DNA of 64,000 bases from Peltaster fructicola. Its lineage: Eukaryota; Ascomycota; Dothideomycetes. Positions 55,467 to 64,000 of the stretch are shown piece after piece; position 1 is the first letter of the stretch, and each line of letters starts with the position of its first letter. The DNA lies in NCBI GenBank assembly GCA_001592805.2, contig CP051139.1, forward strand, positions 1 to 64,000, in the 5' to 3' direction. The notes under the pieces were generated by a model. It was not told where the DNA came from. It did not search any database and saw nothing but the letters and a program-made list of their open reading frames with translations. Made by a program: the position numbers and the translations under genes.

Positions 55467-56383
55467 AGATTGATGGTTGGCTGTTCCATACACACGACGC
55501 GCAGTACGAGGCAGCATATTCACAGCCAAACGAGAACTGCCATGCATCACCTCGACTAGAGCATATCCAGGATCAAAAGCAAGCCTAGAGGAGACTACCA
55601 CAGCCGAGATGCTGCAGCAATCGGTCCCTCGCAGGCTCGTGATCCATTGATAGGGAGCAACCGCTGGACTGGCGCATGGGCGCACTGAGACGAATCCCTA
55701 CTGCAACAACCGTGCTTCGTACAGTTGTCGCTCTCCTCGAACACAAACAATCACCTTTCGAAAGCTCGACCAGATTCAAACATCTGGCTGCTGGAAACAA
55801 CTATACCTGACACTAGGAGAGGGTCTGTATACTGCCGCCAAGCTGTCAACCTGAGACGAAGAGGCCACCATAGGGCCTGGCTTGCACCAAGGCCTCTCGC
55901 ACTCGTCCGCCTTCATCCTTTGCTGCCATAGAGTGTCTCAGAAAGGCACAGCGAGTCACTCCGATGCTCATGGTGGGCACAGTGATCCGCAGGAATCTAC
56001 TACCAAACGGCAAACACAGCACTGTGACCTACGTGTCTCAGCAGCAACGCCAGCCTCCTCGCTGAAGTCAGCCGCAGCATGCCCCTTCAAGTCCACGACA
56101 ATCATACAAGCTCCTACTCCTTCTCATTGGCAGCTGATATTGCCAGCATCATCAATGAACACAACAGGACACCTACTGTATGAGGATCCTTCGCCTTGAC
56201 GAGGCGATTCGACTACCTCGCTCCACGCTTACACAACATCATGAAGATCGATCGAGTCTTACAGCAGTACTACATAAGCTTTTGTATAACAAATCATCGA
56301 TCATCTCGTCCCATGACCATGAGTCTGTCAAGTCGTCAAGTTGGATGCACGAGCTTCCAGTATAATGCTAGCAACTACCACAT
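55467..56383. other. Intergenic, no gene seen
   Basis: About 0.9 kb between the convergent Sec2-domain gene and the secreted-protein gene. Frames here are short and lack protein character. It should hold both 3' ends. Confidence 0.4.
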
Positions 56384-57628
56384 CTAGGCTGGAGTTGGTG
56401 CTGGAGTGCTTGAGGTCTTTGGCGGTGATGCTGCGGCACTGGTAGTCGTCTTCAGAGTCACAGCCGATGTGACTTTCCCAGCAGGAGCAGTGGTACCAGT
56501 CAAGGCGACTGGGATCTCCTCAACACCGTGAACATCATGCCAGCACTCAGCCCAAGCAGGCTGGACGGACCTGTAGACACCATCTGGAATGATCAGGATT
56601 GGCCTATAAGGCTCCGTGGTAGAGCAAGTTCCATTGCAACGACCAGTTCGAAGGTTGATCTGCACGAGTTAGCAATGATTTGTCTCAGTCTGAAGCGCTT
56701 TACCTGGCAAGACGGTTGAGAACTGTAGATGGAGTATGGCACCGGCTCCTTCAGGTCGGCATAGGTAAATGGTGCGGTCAATGACTTGATGTCCGATGGC
56801 TGGACATTGCCGCATGGTAGGGCCAATCCATACATGCTGGAGAGTGTCGACTGAGGTGGAATAGCCAGAATGGTCTCACCGATATTCGTACCAACCTCAC
56901 TGCAAGCGTTGGAACCATGGAGACCTGGGTATGAGACGTAGACAGTTGGCGAGGTGAAGGTCGTTCCAAGAGTGACGGCAGTGACAAGAGGCTCAGCTCC
57001 ATCGTGGGTAGTCGTGTGAGTCGCCTCAGGCCAGTAGAGAAGCTTAGCAGTGCCAGTAGCAGTGACCTCACATCTTCCGCAGCCAAGAGTACATCCCCGG
57101 GCGACACCAAGAGTAGAGCTTGCCAACCAGGTGAACGCGTCGTCCGGGCCAACGTTCAAGCTGCCGTGGCTGGTGATCAGCCTGTAATGGTAGGTTTGGT
57201 ATGGGTCGAAGTTGAAGTTGATGTCCTTCTGCCAGTTGTCTCGTACGGATTGACACAGAGCACCAGTGATGGCAGCACCTGTGCATGATGGCTGTGTGAT
57301 CGAAGCGAGCTGAGCATCATAAGAGTCTGTTGCTGACTCGTATTTTGAGGCACATTCAGGATGAGTTCGTGTTGTATCGAATCGGCCCACACCCTGGTAG
57401 ACGTTGCAGTGCTGTGGAATGGTAGGAGAGGCTATAAGTTGGTTCTTGATGAAGCTCTCATACGATGTCTGGCAAGCCGGGTCGATCTTCGCTGGTGTCG
57501 TAGTCACAAGAGTGGTCGACTGTGCTACAGCATCACGTCAGCTCCAGCAAGGTTGACGGCTGTGTTGACATACCATTGGCACTGATGAGGCTTTGTAACA
57601 GCAAGCTGACGAGTGTTGTTCGCAACAT
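56384..57628 (-). CDS. Secreted Cys-containing protein of the YWP family, Ser/Thr-rich tail
   Basis: An extracellular protein of unknown role, from a family I know only as uncharacterised in filamentous ascomycetes. Three exons: 57628-57574, 57524-56704 and 56659-56384. The introns are 49 bp (phase 1, CTGAC branch site) and 44 bp (phase 0, CTAAC branch site). The product is 383 residues. A signal peptide (MLRTTLVSLLLQSLISANA) is completed across intron 1. The core has repeated Cys, then LLYWPE, TSPTVYVSY, and toward the end PAWAECWHDVHG. The C terminus is a Thr/Ser/Pro/Ala tail (TTTSAAASPPKTSSTPAPTP) with no hydrophobic GPI segment, so the protein is probably released or held in the wall. It is related to the next upstream gene, which shares the YWP, TSPxxY and PAWxxC segments. 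Confidence 0.82.
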
Positions 57629-58316
57629 GGTGAGTTTTTCGAGGATAACGGGAGCGGTGCAGAGTGAGAGAGAGCGAGAGGAGAACGCAACAAGACTATA
57701 AGAGAACACCAACATACTCGTCCATGTGAGCCGTCCATGTAACATCACCCATCTAGGCCATTGTCGATGCATCCTGCGGATGAAGATCTGCCTAATGCTT
57801 GGCAGTTGGTTGTTGTCCTCCAAATCGGCCGAAGCAACTCTACAGAGTGCTCAGTCGATCACATCCGAATGTAACCATACATTGGAGCGGCGTCTCGTAT
57901 TCAGGCAGGATAAAAGGATATAAGCACTTGCTACGTCCCTGAACCATGCTTGTGGCTGATCGCCGTACCACCTGTGATGCTTAAAGTGGCGATGTGTACG
58001 AGAATCTGTGCAGTCAGCCAGAAGATCGCTCCACGTGAGCTCGCCTATTGCTACCTTTGTCTGGAGGATGCAATGGATGTCAGAAGTGGCTTGCATTCTT
58101 GGCAAGTGTTGCCTTCGAACGTCAATGCTTGCTGACAGGCGTTATGACACGAAGCAAGGATCGCTGTGTGCATTGAGACAATGTCAGCCCAAAGCTATTT
58201 GCCATCTCGAAGCTTGTACGTCCTTCGGAGCTTTTGCCTGTTGGTACAAGGATTGTATTACGAGCATTATGAGAACGGGTTCGTCTATCATGAGATCATC
58301 AGCTTGACCATGGTGC
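57629..58316. other. Intergenic between the two related secreted-protein genes
   Basis: About 690 bases. They should hold the promoter of the smaller secreted-protein gene. No gene, RNA or clear repeat is seen. Confidence 0.4.
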
Positions 58317-61300
58317 TTATATGCAGAACAGCGCCAGGGTTGCAATCGCAAACGCACTCAATGCAGTCCACATCCGCACATCGAGGCTCTGTCCATGACC
58401 CTGATAGACTTGCGAGCTTTGACTGGCCATTGTCGGGGTCGTGGCAGTCGTGCGCGAGGAAATGGAGTACGTCACAGTGACTGTCCTTGTCGTTGGTTGA
58501 GCAAGAGTGGTTGTCTTGCCATTGACGACCAAATACGAATCCGACGGCCCAACAGTGTACGTGGTGCCGCTGACAACCACAGATGACCCTCCAGGCCTGA
58601 GGGTCTGCGATGCTATGACAAAGTCGCCATTTGAGGCTTCAGTGATGACACTGCCAGCCACAGTGATGCTGGGCCGGCTCACCTCGAGGATCGTTGTGGT
58701 GTGCGATCCTGCAGATGTGGCTTGTGCGAGAGCTGAAGACGGCACTGTCAGCTTCAGTGAACCAATATCCACTTCTGCCGACCCAGCGCTCAGTGGTACA
58801 ACGCCGACGCCTGCTTGGAACGTCGTGCTGGGCTCCTCCACGATGCCTTGCAGTGTAGGATTTGGCAATGCGATCGTGGAGCTGCCGACCACCACGAGAG
58901 ACGTGCCAGCTGAGACCACAGTACCGCTTATGGTCGTGACCTGGCCAGGCGAGAGTGTTGCGCCACCAACGATGACACCAGTCCCTGCAGGAGCTGGAGC
59001 AACTGTTTGACCGCCGACTGTCGCGATAACGCTTTGCGATGGAGTTGTGTTCAAATTGATGGTTGAGCTTCCCACGACAACCACTGATGTGCCAGCAGAG
59101 ACGATAGTTCCACTGATTGTGGTGACCTGCCCAGGCGAGAGGGTTGCACTACCAACAACAACACCCCCTGATGGTGCTGGTGCGACTGTCTGGCCGCCGA
59201 CTGTCGCAATAGCACTTGACGATGAAGCTGCAGCAAGAGTGATCGTTGACCCTCCTACCACAACGGCTGATGTTCCAGCGGACACAACAGTCCCACTGAT
59301 TGTCGTAACTTGGCCAGGAGTGAGAGTCGCGCTGCCAACCACGACGCCACCGGAAGGTGCCGCAGCGACTGTCTGGCCGCCGACCGTTGCAATGGCGGTC
59401 GGCGAAGGACTTGCGACTAGAGTGATGGTGGAGCTCCCTACCACAACCGCTGACGTTCCTGCAGACACAATGGTACCGCTGATGGTTGTAACTTGACCTG
59501 GCGTGAGAGTCGTGCTACCACCAACAACGATTCCACCACCCGAAGACGCCTGACTGATCGTCTGCCCTCCCACTGTTGCGACAGCGCTTTGTGTAGGTCC
59601 AGATAGACTCACAGTAGAGCCAGCGACAACCACTGCAGAAGAGCCAACTGACACAGTCGATCCACCAATGACAGTGATCTGGCCTGGTGTAAGAGTCGTG
59701 CTGCCGCCAACGACAACTCCTCCGTCTGAGACTGGTGCGATCGTCTGACCGCCTACTGTGACCACAGCAGGCTGAGATGATGCAGTAGTCACCACGAGTC
59801 CCGACTGCACATTCGAGATCACAACGCTTCCAATCGTGACAGCGCCACCAGGAGCGACGGTAGACCCACCGACCACAGCATTGCCAGAGACACTAGTGAT
59901 GGTGAGCACACTGCTGTCCGCTGTAATTACAGCTGCTGGCGAAGCACTAGGGTCCTGAGTCAACGCTTGCAGTGCATTGCTGGGTGATGGTTGTGTTGTG
60001 AAAGGTATCACTTGCGGGTCGTTCGCAGATGTGACAGCAGCAACTGATGCTTGACCACTTCCTGTTGTGGTTGTTGCAGGATCGTCTGCTCTGCTCGTTT
60101 GGGCAACGGCTGTCTCCACAGAGGCTTCGACATGTGCTGTCGATGGCACTTCAAGCGTCTCGACAGACGTTTCAACATGTGCTGTCGATGCCACTGCAAT
60201 GCTCGTCGAACCCGGATCGATCTGCGATAGAGCTTGTACAACCGTAGGTGACGCTTGGCTCGTCGCCGGGACTGTGAGGATTGTTGGCGGTTGAATAGGA
60301 CTCGCGGGCACGGTACTTGTTGGGTCGACTGATGTTGTCGCAACAGTTGGTACATCAGGTGCATTCGTCGCTGTCAGTGCTTGCGGTGGGTCATAGGCGC
60401 CTAAGAATTCGGGCAGGCAGGTTCTCCATGCTGGTTCCAGGTCGAGAAGAGGTGGTGGGAGAGCTTTGATACGTCAGTATATTCAATAACTTCGACGAAA
60501 CACTTACAGATACGAGCACGATAGATGTCGTCGTAGATGGTGTTACACTGCAGATGCGGTCCATCTGCATAGCAACCTGGCCTAAATGGTACAGTGCTTG
60601 GCTGGAAGAGATTGTCTGGAGCCAGGTAGTAAGCTCTTGGATTTGGCCGTGTGAGATCATCCACGTTGATTCTTGAGGCCAGCAAATTGAACGTGCCATC
60701 TCCGAAGATACTGAGAACCCAATCGCGATAGTCTGAAGCATTGGGAGATGCTAGTGCAGTGATAGCAGCGTCAGGGAAGGGCCTAGTTGTGGGGCCTAAG
60801 AAGTTTGCAGGGTCGGTGTAGTAGCCGTGTGCGAGTTCCAGAGTAGAGAGATCCTTTGGCGCCATCGATATCACTGCATTGGTGAGTGTAGTACCGACGG
60901 AAAACTGCGACTCTTGATTCCTTCCCCCTTGCGGACACGATACCATAGTGTAAGACGTTGCCCGTGCGGAAAGCTTGTCAAAAGCTAGATAAATACTTGG
61001 AGATGTCATAGTGAGGTTGCCGACAACCGCTGTCCGTGGTATGACAGTGCCATTTCTGCTCGGCGGTCTTGTGAAGGTCGAGTTCGTCGAGTTGTCTCGC
61101 GGCCAGTAGAAGAGCTGTACTGTGTTTGCGACAACTGTGCATGGTGCAGTCGAGATCGATACGACGCAGCTGGGATTCGGCACGGCGCATCGTGGTGAAT
61201 TGGTCGGAGGAGAGAACATGCGAGCTGCCGGTGTGGTGGAGAATCTCGAGATGTAGCTGCTGTAGAAGGCATCGTACATAGAGCTGCAATCTTGGTAGTT

Positions 61301-61882
61301 GAATGTGCATGTTGGAGAAGGAGGAAGCGTAGCATTGATGCGCGATGCGGGCGTTACAGTCTCTGTGAAGTTGTTGGTTTGATAACTGTACATCCGCCAA
61401 GGCAAAGTGACTGTGTATGTCATGTTGCCATGAGCATGGGCGAAGCCATCCACGGTAGTGTATACATCAGCAGTGCCATAGCTGAGGTCACTTGATATCT
61501 TGTAGGTCTCGATTGAAGTGATCGTGGTGAGGTACGGCTGTTTGATGCTTGTCGTGACTGCGGACCAGGAGACTAGAGAGGCTTGACACTGTTCTGCTCC
61601 TACGGTCGTGCCATTGCTCGTTGTCCCGGTGCTTAGTCCCGATCGTGGAGCCGACAAGGACACTCGAGAAGAGGTCAGCCGTTGTTGGGATGCTGACGCT
61701 GACGCTGATGCTGATGCTGATGCTGATGCTGATGCTGTTACGGAGCTCGACGTTCGTGGCGTTGACAAAGTGTTGCTTAGGACGATCGAGCTGACGCCGG
61801 CGGCCTGAACTGCAGGTACAACAACGACGAAGAATTGCAGCCACGCAGCTAAGCTAGTGACGGTCATCTTCACGTCAAGCAT
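58317..61882 (-). CDS. Large GPI-type cell-wall protein: YWP-family head plus tandem VGGQT repeats
   Basis: A cell-surface protein with 1173 residues in two exons, 61882-60508 and 60463-58317 (44-bp phase-1 intron, GTAAGT donor, CTGAC branch site, AAAG acceptor). A signal peptide (MTVTSLAAWLQFFVVVVPAV) is followed by a Ser-Ala dipeptide run. Next comes the YWP head with many N-glycosylation sequons: LFYWPRDNSTN, TSPSIYLAF and, across the intron, PAWRTCLPEFLGAYDPPQAL. A Ser/Thr/Ala stalk follows, then five repeats of about 58-60 residues built on ATVGGQT, GGVVVG, LTPGQVTTISGT and SAVVVGSSTI. The end is a hydrophobic tail (WTALSAFAIATLALFCI) typical of GPI attachment. Two Met codons 15 bases apart (61882, 61867) could start it. 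A likely role in wall architecture or adhesion is inferred from the layout. Confidence 0.85.
58860..59770 (-). repeat. Five coding tandem repeats of 174-180 bp in the cell-wall protein gene
   Basis: Each unit encodes a VGGQT motif, a GG(V/I)VVG motif, TLxPGQ(V/I)T and a VVVGSST-like strand. The inner three copies are the most alike and the outer two more diverged, as expected when unequal exchange acts mainly in the middle of an array. Copy number may differ between strains. Confidence 0.8.
61680..61740 (-). repeat. Coding microsatellite giving a Ser-Ala run
   Basis: A GCTGAY hexamer-like run (GCTGACGCTGATGCTGAT on the plus strand) encodes alternating Ser-Ala just after the signal peptide of the cell-wall protein. 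Slippage would change the length in whole dipeptides without breaking the frame. Confidence 0.8.
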
Positions 61883-62620
61883 TGCGGTTGATGCGCTACG
61901 GTACGTGATGAAGAGACAACGCGAAGACGGACTGAACAGAACAGAAAGACACAAACCTGGCAGGAATCCATCACAGCACATCAGGATCTAGGCGCCATGT
62001 TGCTGAGTGATGATCGACGTGCCGAAAACTTTGATATAGATGGAGCCTCAGTCAGACTCTGTAGCCATTATAGGCCAAAGCGTAACGGCGAAGGATTCTT
62101 GGGGGCCATTTCTCAGCTTCGTATCACACTGCTTGACCAAGCAGCGATGTGGGACTACTCGTCGTCATGCAGGGATCCTTCGATCCAACTCCTGCACTCA
62201 CCGACTCGCACTGTGTGTATTGTACGCTCCTCAGACCCTGATGTTCCTCGATATAGGTACAGCTGCATGTTTGCGCAGAGTTTATACTGCTGGATCGGCA
62301 TCTGGCAGGCTCGGTGCACCAATTGCGAGTAATCAGCTCGGTGAGGGAGACACGCTGGTGAGGCAAGCGACGAGAAGTACGGAGTGCAGTAGGCGTTTGT
62401 TTGGTGGCAGATGAAAGATGTGCGAAGGCGGACGAGCGACGTGGAAGGATGATGATTTATGGCCTCGGCCCTTGGTCTGTGCGGATCGTCAACAACATGT
62501 GTGGCACGGTTACTGTACATGAATCGTCAGCTACGGTCCTGGCTATTGCAAAGCTATATCACTTTGTCCCCGATTGCTGAACGCAGCCTGGACGCCATCC
62601 TTGTCATCTCTAGCATCATC
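61883..62620. other. Intergenic upstream of the cell-wall protein gene
   Basis: About 740 bases between two minus-strand genes. They should contain the cell-wall gene promoter and the HET gene 3' end. No gene or RNA is seen. Confidence 0.4.
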
Positions 62621-64000
62621 TCACTCAAGCTCGAAGGTATCGGCATCTTCCTCCCGCCAATCGACAACCTCGCCATGCATCATACCGTGTACGTAGCACG
62701 CACCAATCCATTGATACCTTTCTCGAGTCTTGCGAAGGACGGCAGGGGATCTCAAGCCATGAAGGATGCAAATGATATCGCCCTCAGCGGTGCCCGCGGG
62801 CACCATAGCTAGAGGGAAGGTCGGTGTGTCGAGCGCTGCCAGTGTCCGGCCGTGACACTTGCCCAGCATGCGGTAATCGTAAGACTTGGTGATGTTGGCT
62901 AAGAGCGCCGTGTATACATCGGTGTGAGTACAGCTGGCAGGTGTGTCTGACTTGATGTCCACCCCCATCACTTCTGAAAGAGTCCCACAGGCAAGGGTAG
63001 AGATTAGGAGTTTGAGCTGCCATGCCAGATCCTGGCCACCTTTTCCTTCTCGACCAGGGTCTAAGTGACGAGAGAGTTGCGGCATCTGGAAGCTCAATCG
63101 AAGGTACTCCTCCAACCATACAGCAAGTCCAAGTTGGACACGAGTTCTATACGAGCTCCTCATCCTATGCGTTGAGACTTTTGCGATTCTTGAGATTTTC
63201 TTGCCTCTTGTCAGTAATACGTTGTTTGTGTGCTGACGAGATGCGCGTTGATGTGGACCGCACGCTTCAAACCATGTTTTATGCGAGATATACTCACCCC
63301 GGCGAGGCCGCCGCCAGGTCGGAACCCATGATGGCAGATCGTCCGAGTCCATCGGTTCGCGACCCTCAAGAATCGACAAGGAGGTATTGTTAATGACGCA
63401 TAACGTGGTCTTTGTCAATAGAGCCTCAAGTGGCATGTTGTAGTCGACAGGAATGTCGCAGTGACCTGAAACTCGTACTGGAGGCTGCAAAGCAAGTACC
63501 GCATACACACGATCATGTGGCTCGGAGGTTTGATATGCATATCGGCTGAGGCTGTGCAATTGTTCATGCAAGAAATATCGTCTTCCATCGTGATACCGAG
63601 TGTACTGTCGCCAGATCATCTCCACAGGACACTTGACACGATAGCCTAGCTTCAAGTCCAGTAGCGTCACCAATGCTCTCAAATCTCGCAGTTGACAACG
63701 GTGGGCACCACAGCAGAAGAGATGTGCTCGAGAAACGACAATCTCTTGCAATGCCCAGAGACGTAAGAACCAAGGCTTTGCTAGTAGCGCTCGAGCTCCG
63801 TCCAGGCCAGCATGTAGTTGAGCATGTCCACCAGCAGTCAACTCAACCAAAAGGCCATGACTTTGCACTGAATCGATCATTGCCGTTCGACTGTCGGCCT
63901 CAAAACAAGACATGCGTCCAGTGAAGTGCACCTGGTCGATCATGGCGAAGGCAGCAGCGATATCGGGTTCACTGTCGCCGAGCCAGATGAGGACGCATTC
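62621..64000 (-). CDS. HET-domain protein, 5' end beyond the window
   Basis: A heterokaryon-incompatibility-type protein of the large family that triggers cell death after fusion of unlike fungal cells; many members have no known role. The frame is open from the right edge (64000) to 62621, giving 459 residues here. The edge begins inside the HET domain (ECVLIWLGDSEPDI), so the N-terminal part of the domain lies outside. Recognisable family segments are FLRLWALQEIVVSRAHLFCCG, where only the first part is strongly conserved, then SEPHDRVYAVLAL and DDLPSWVPTW. Near the end comes RERYQWIGACYVHGMMHGEVVDW, the usual C-terminal block. No stop or shift is seen in the visible part. Such genes often sit near chromosome ends and vary between strains. 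Confidence 0.88.
   Translation of the reverse strand, partial: ECVLIWLGDSEPDIAAAFAMIDQVHFTGRMSCFEADSRTAMIDSVQSHGLLVELTAGGHAQLHAGLDGARALLAKPWFLRLWALQEIVVSRAHLFCCGAHRCQLRDLRALVTLLDLKLGYRVKCPVEMIWRQYTRYHDGRRYFLHEQLHSLSRYAYQTSEPHDRVYAVLALQPPVRVSGHCDIPVDYNMPLEALLTKTTLCVINNTSLSILEGREPMDSDDLPSWVPTWRRPRRGEYISHKTWFEACGPHQRASRQHTNNVLLTRGKKISRIAKVSTHRMRSSYRTRVQLGLAVWLEEYLRLSFQMPQLSRHLDPGREGKGGQDLAWQLKLLISTLACGTLSEVMGVDIKSDTPASCTHTDVYTALLANITKSYDYRMLGKCHGRTLAALDTPTFPLAMVPAGTAEGDIICILHGLRSPAVLRKTRERYQWIGACYVHGMMHGEVVDWREEDADTFELE

Noticed and set aside
58507-59496. Long plus-strand frames opposite the cell-wall protein
   Set aside because: They are antisense to the repeat stalk, and their regularity mirrors the coding repeats on the minus strand.
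1-64000. Search for transposon, virus-like or CRISPR features
   Set aside because: No transposase, reverse transcriptase, integrase or capsid-like protein, no long terminal or terminal inverted repeats, and no spacer-type array could be recognised by eye. The repeats found are tandem satellites.

Overview
The window reads as the left end of a chromosome from a filamentous ascomycete (Pezizomycotina; the class cannot be fixed from this sequence). It opens with 16 perfect copies of ACCCT (TAGGG on the G strand). The genes identify the organism type: a Zn(II)2Cys6 transcription factor with a fungal-specific regulatory domain, a HET-domain protein, a GPI-type repeat protein of the kind common in mould cell walls, and fungal forms of CUL4, ELP2, URM1, PUS9, LAG1 and SEC2. 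Introns are very short: of 16 that I could place, 15 are 39-51 bp, with GT/AG ends and a CTRAC-type branch site shortly before the acceptor.

Layout. 1-80 is telomere repeat and 81 to about 500 is G-poor flank. From about 500 to 3420 there is a diverged tandem repeat with a unit near 205 bp that alternates between two versions, so the real period is about 407 bp. From about 3900 to 11500 lies a second, older satellite with a period of 154-160 bp, repeatedly exactly 156 bp. From 11500 to 37460 the DNA is very gene-poor, with blurred short repeats and only a few isolated genes: an orphan two-exon gene (15980-16729), a second orphan two-exon gene (21981-23115), a possible small myristoylated acidic protein (27972-28355) and a type II membrane glycosyltransferase (33311-34531). 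There is no obvious AT-rich, RIP-like decay.

From 37464 onward the window becomes ordinary gene-dense fungal sequence: a polytopic membrane protein with an in-frame stop before a conserved tail, a Zn2Cys6 regulator, CUL4, ELP2, URM1, PUS9, a SUMO-targeted RING ligase, a quinone-oxidoreductase-like MDR protein, a tiny unknown ORF, ceramide synthase LAG1, a Sec2-domain exchange factor, two related secreted proteins (the larger with five 58-60-residue repeats and a GPI-type tail), and a HET-domain protein that runs off the right edge.

How the genes work together. The most coherent group is ELP2-URM1-PUS9 (45843-49855). ELP2 (Elongator, mcm5U34) and URM1 (sulfur carrier for s2U34) are divergent over 117 bp and act on the same wobble uridine. 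PUS9 (pseudouridine 32 in the same anticodon loop) follows tail to tail. CUL4 converges on ELP2 with no base between the two stop codons. The cluster therefore looks like a tRNA anticodon-loop modification neighbourhood. LAG1 and SEC2 are both secretory/membrane genes, but I see no sign that they share regulation.
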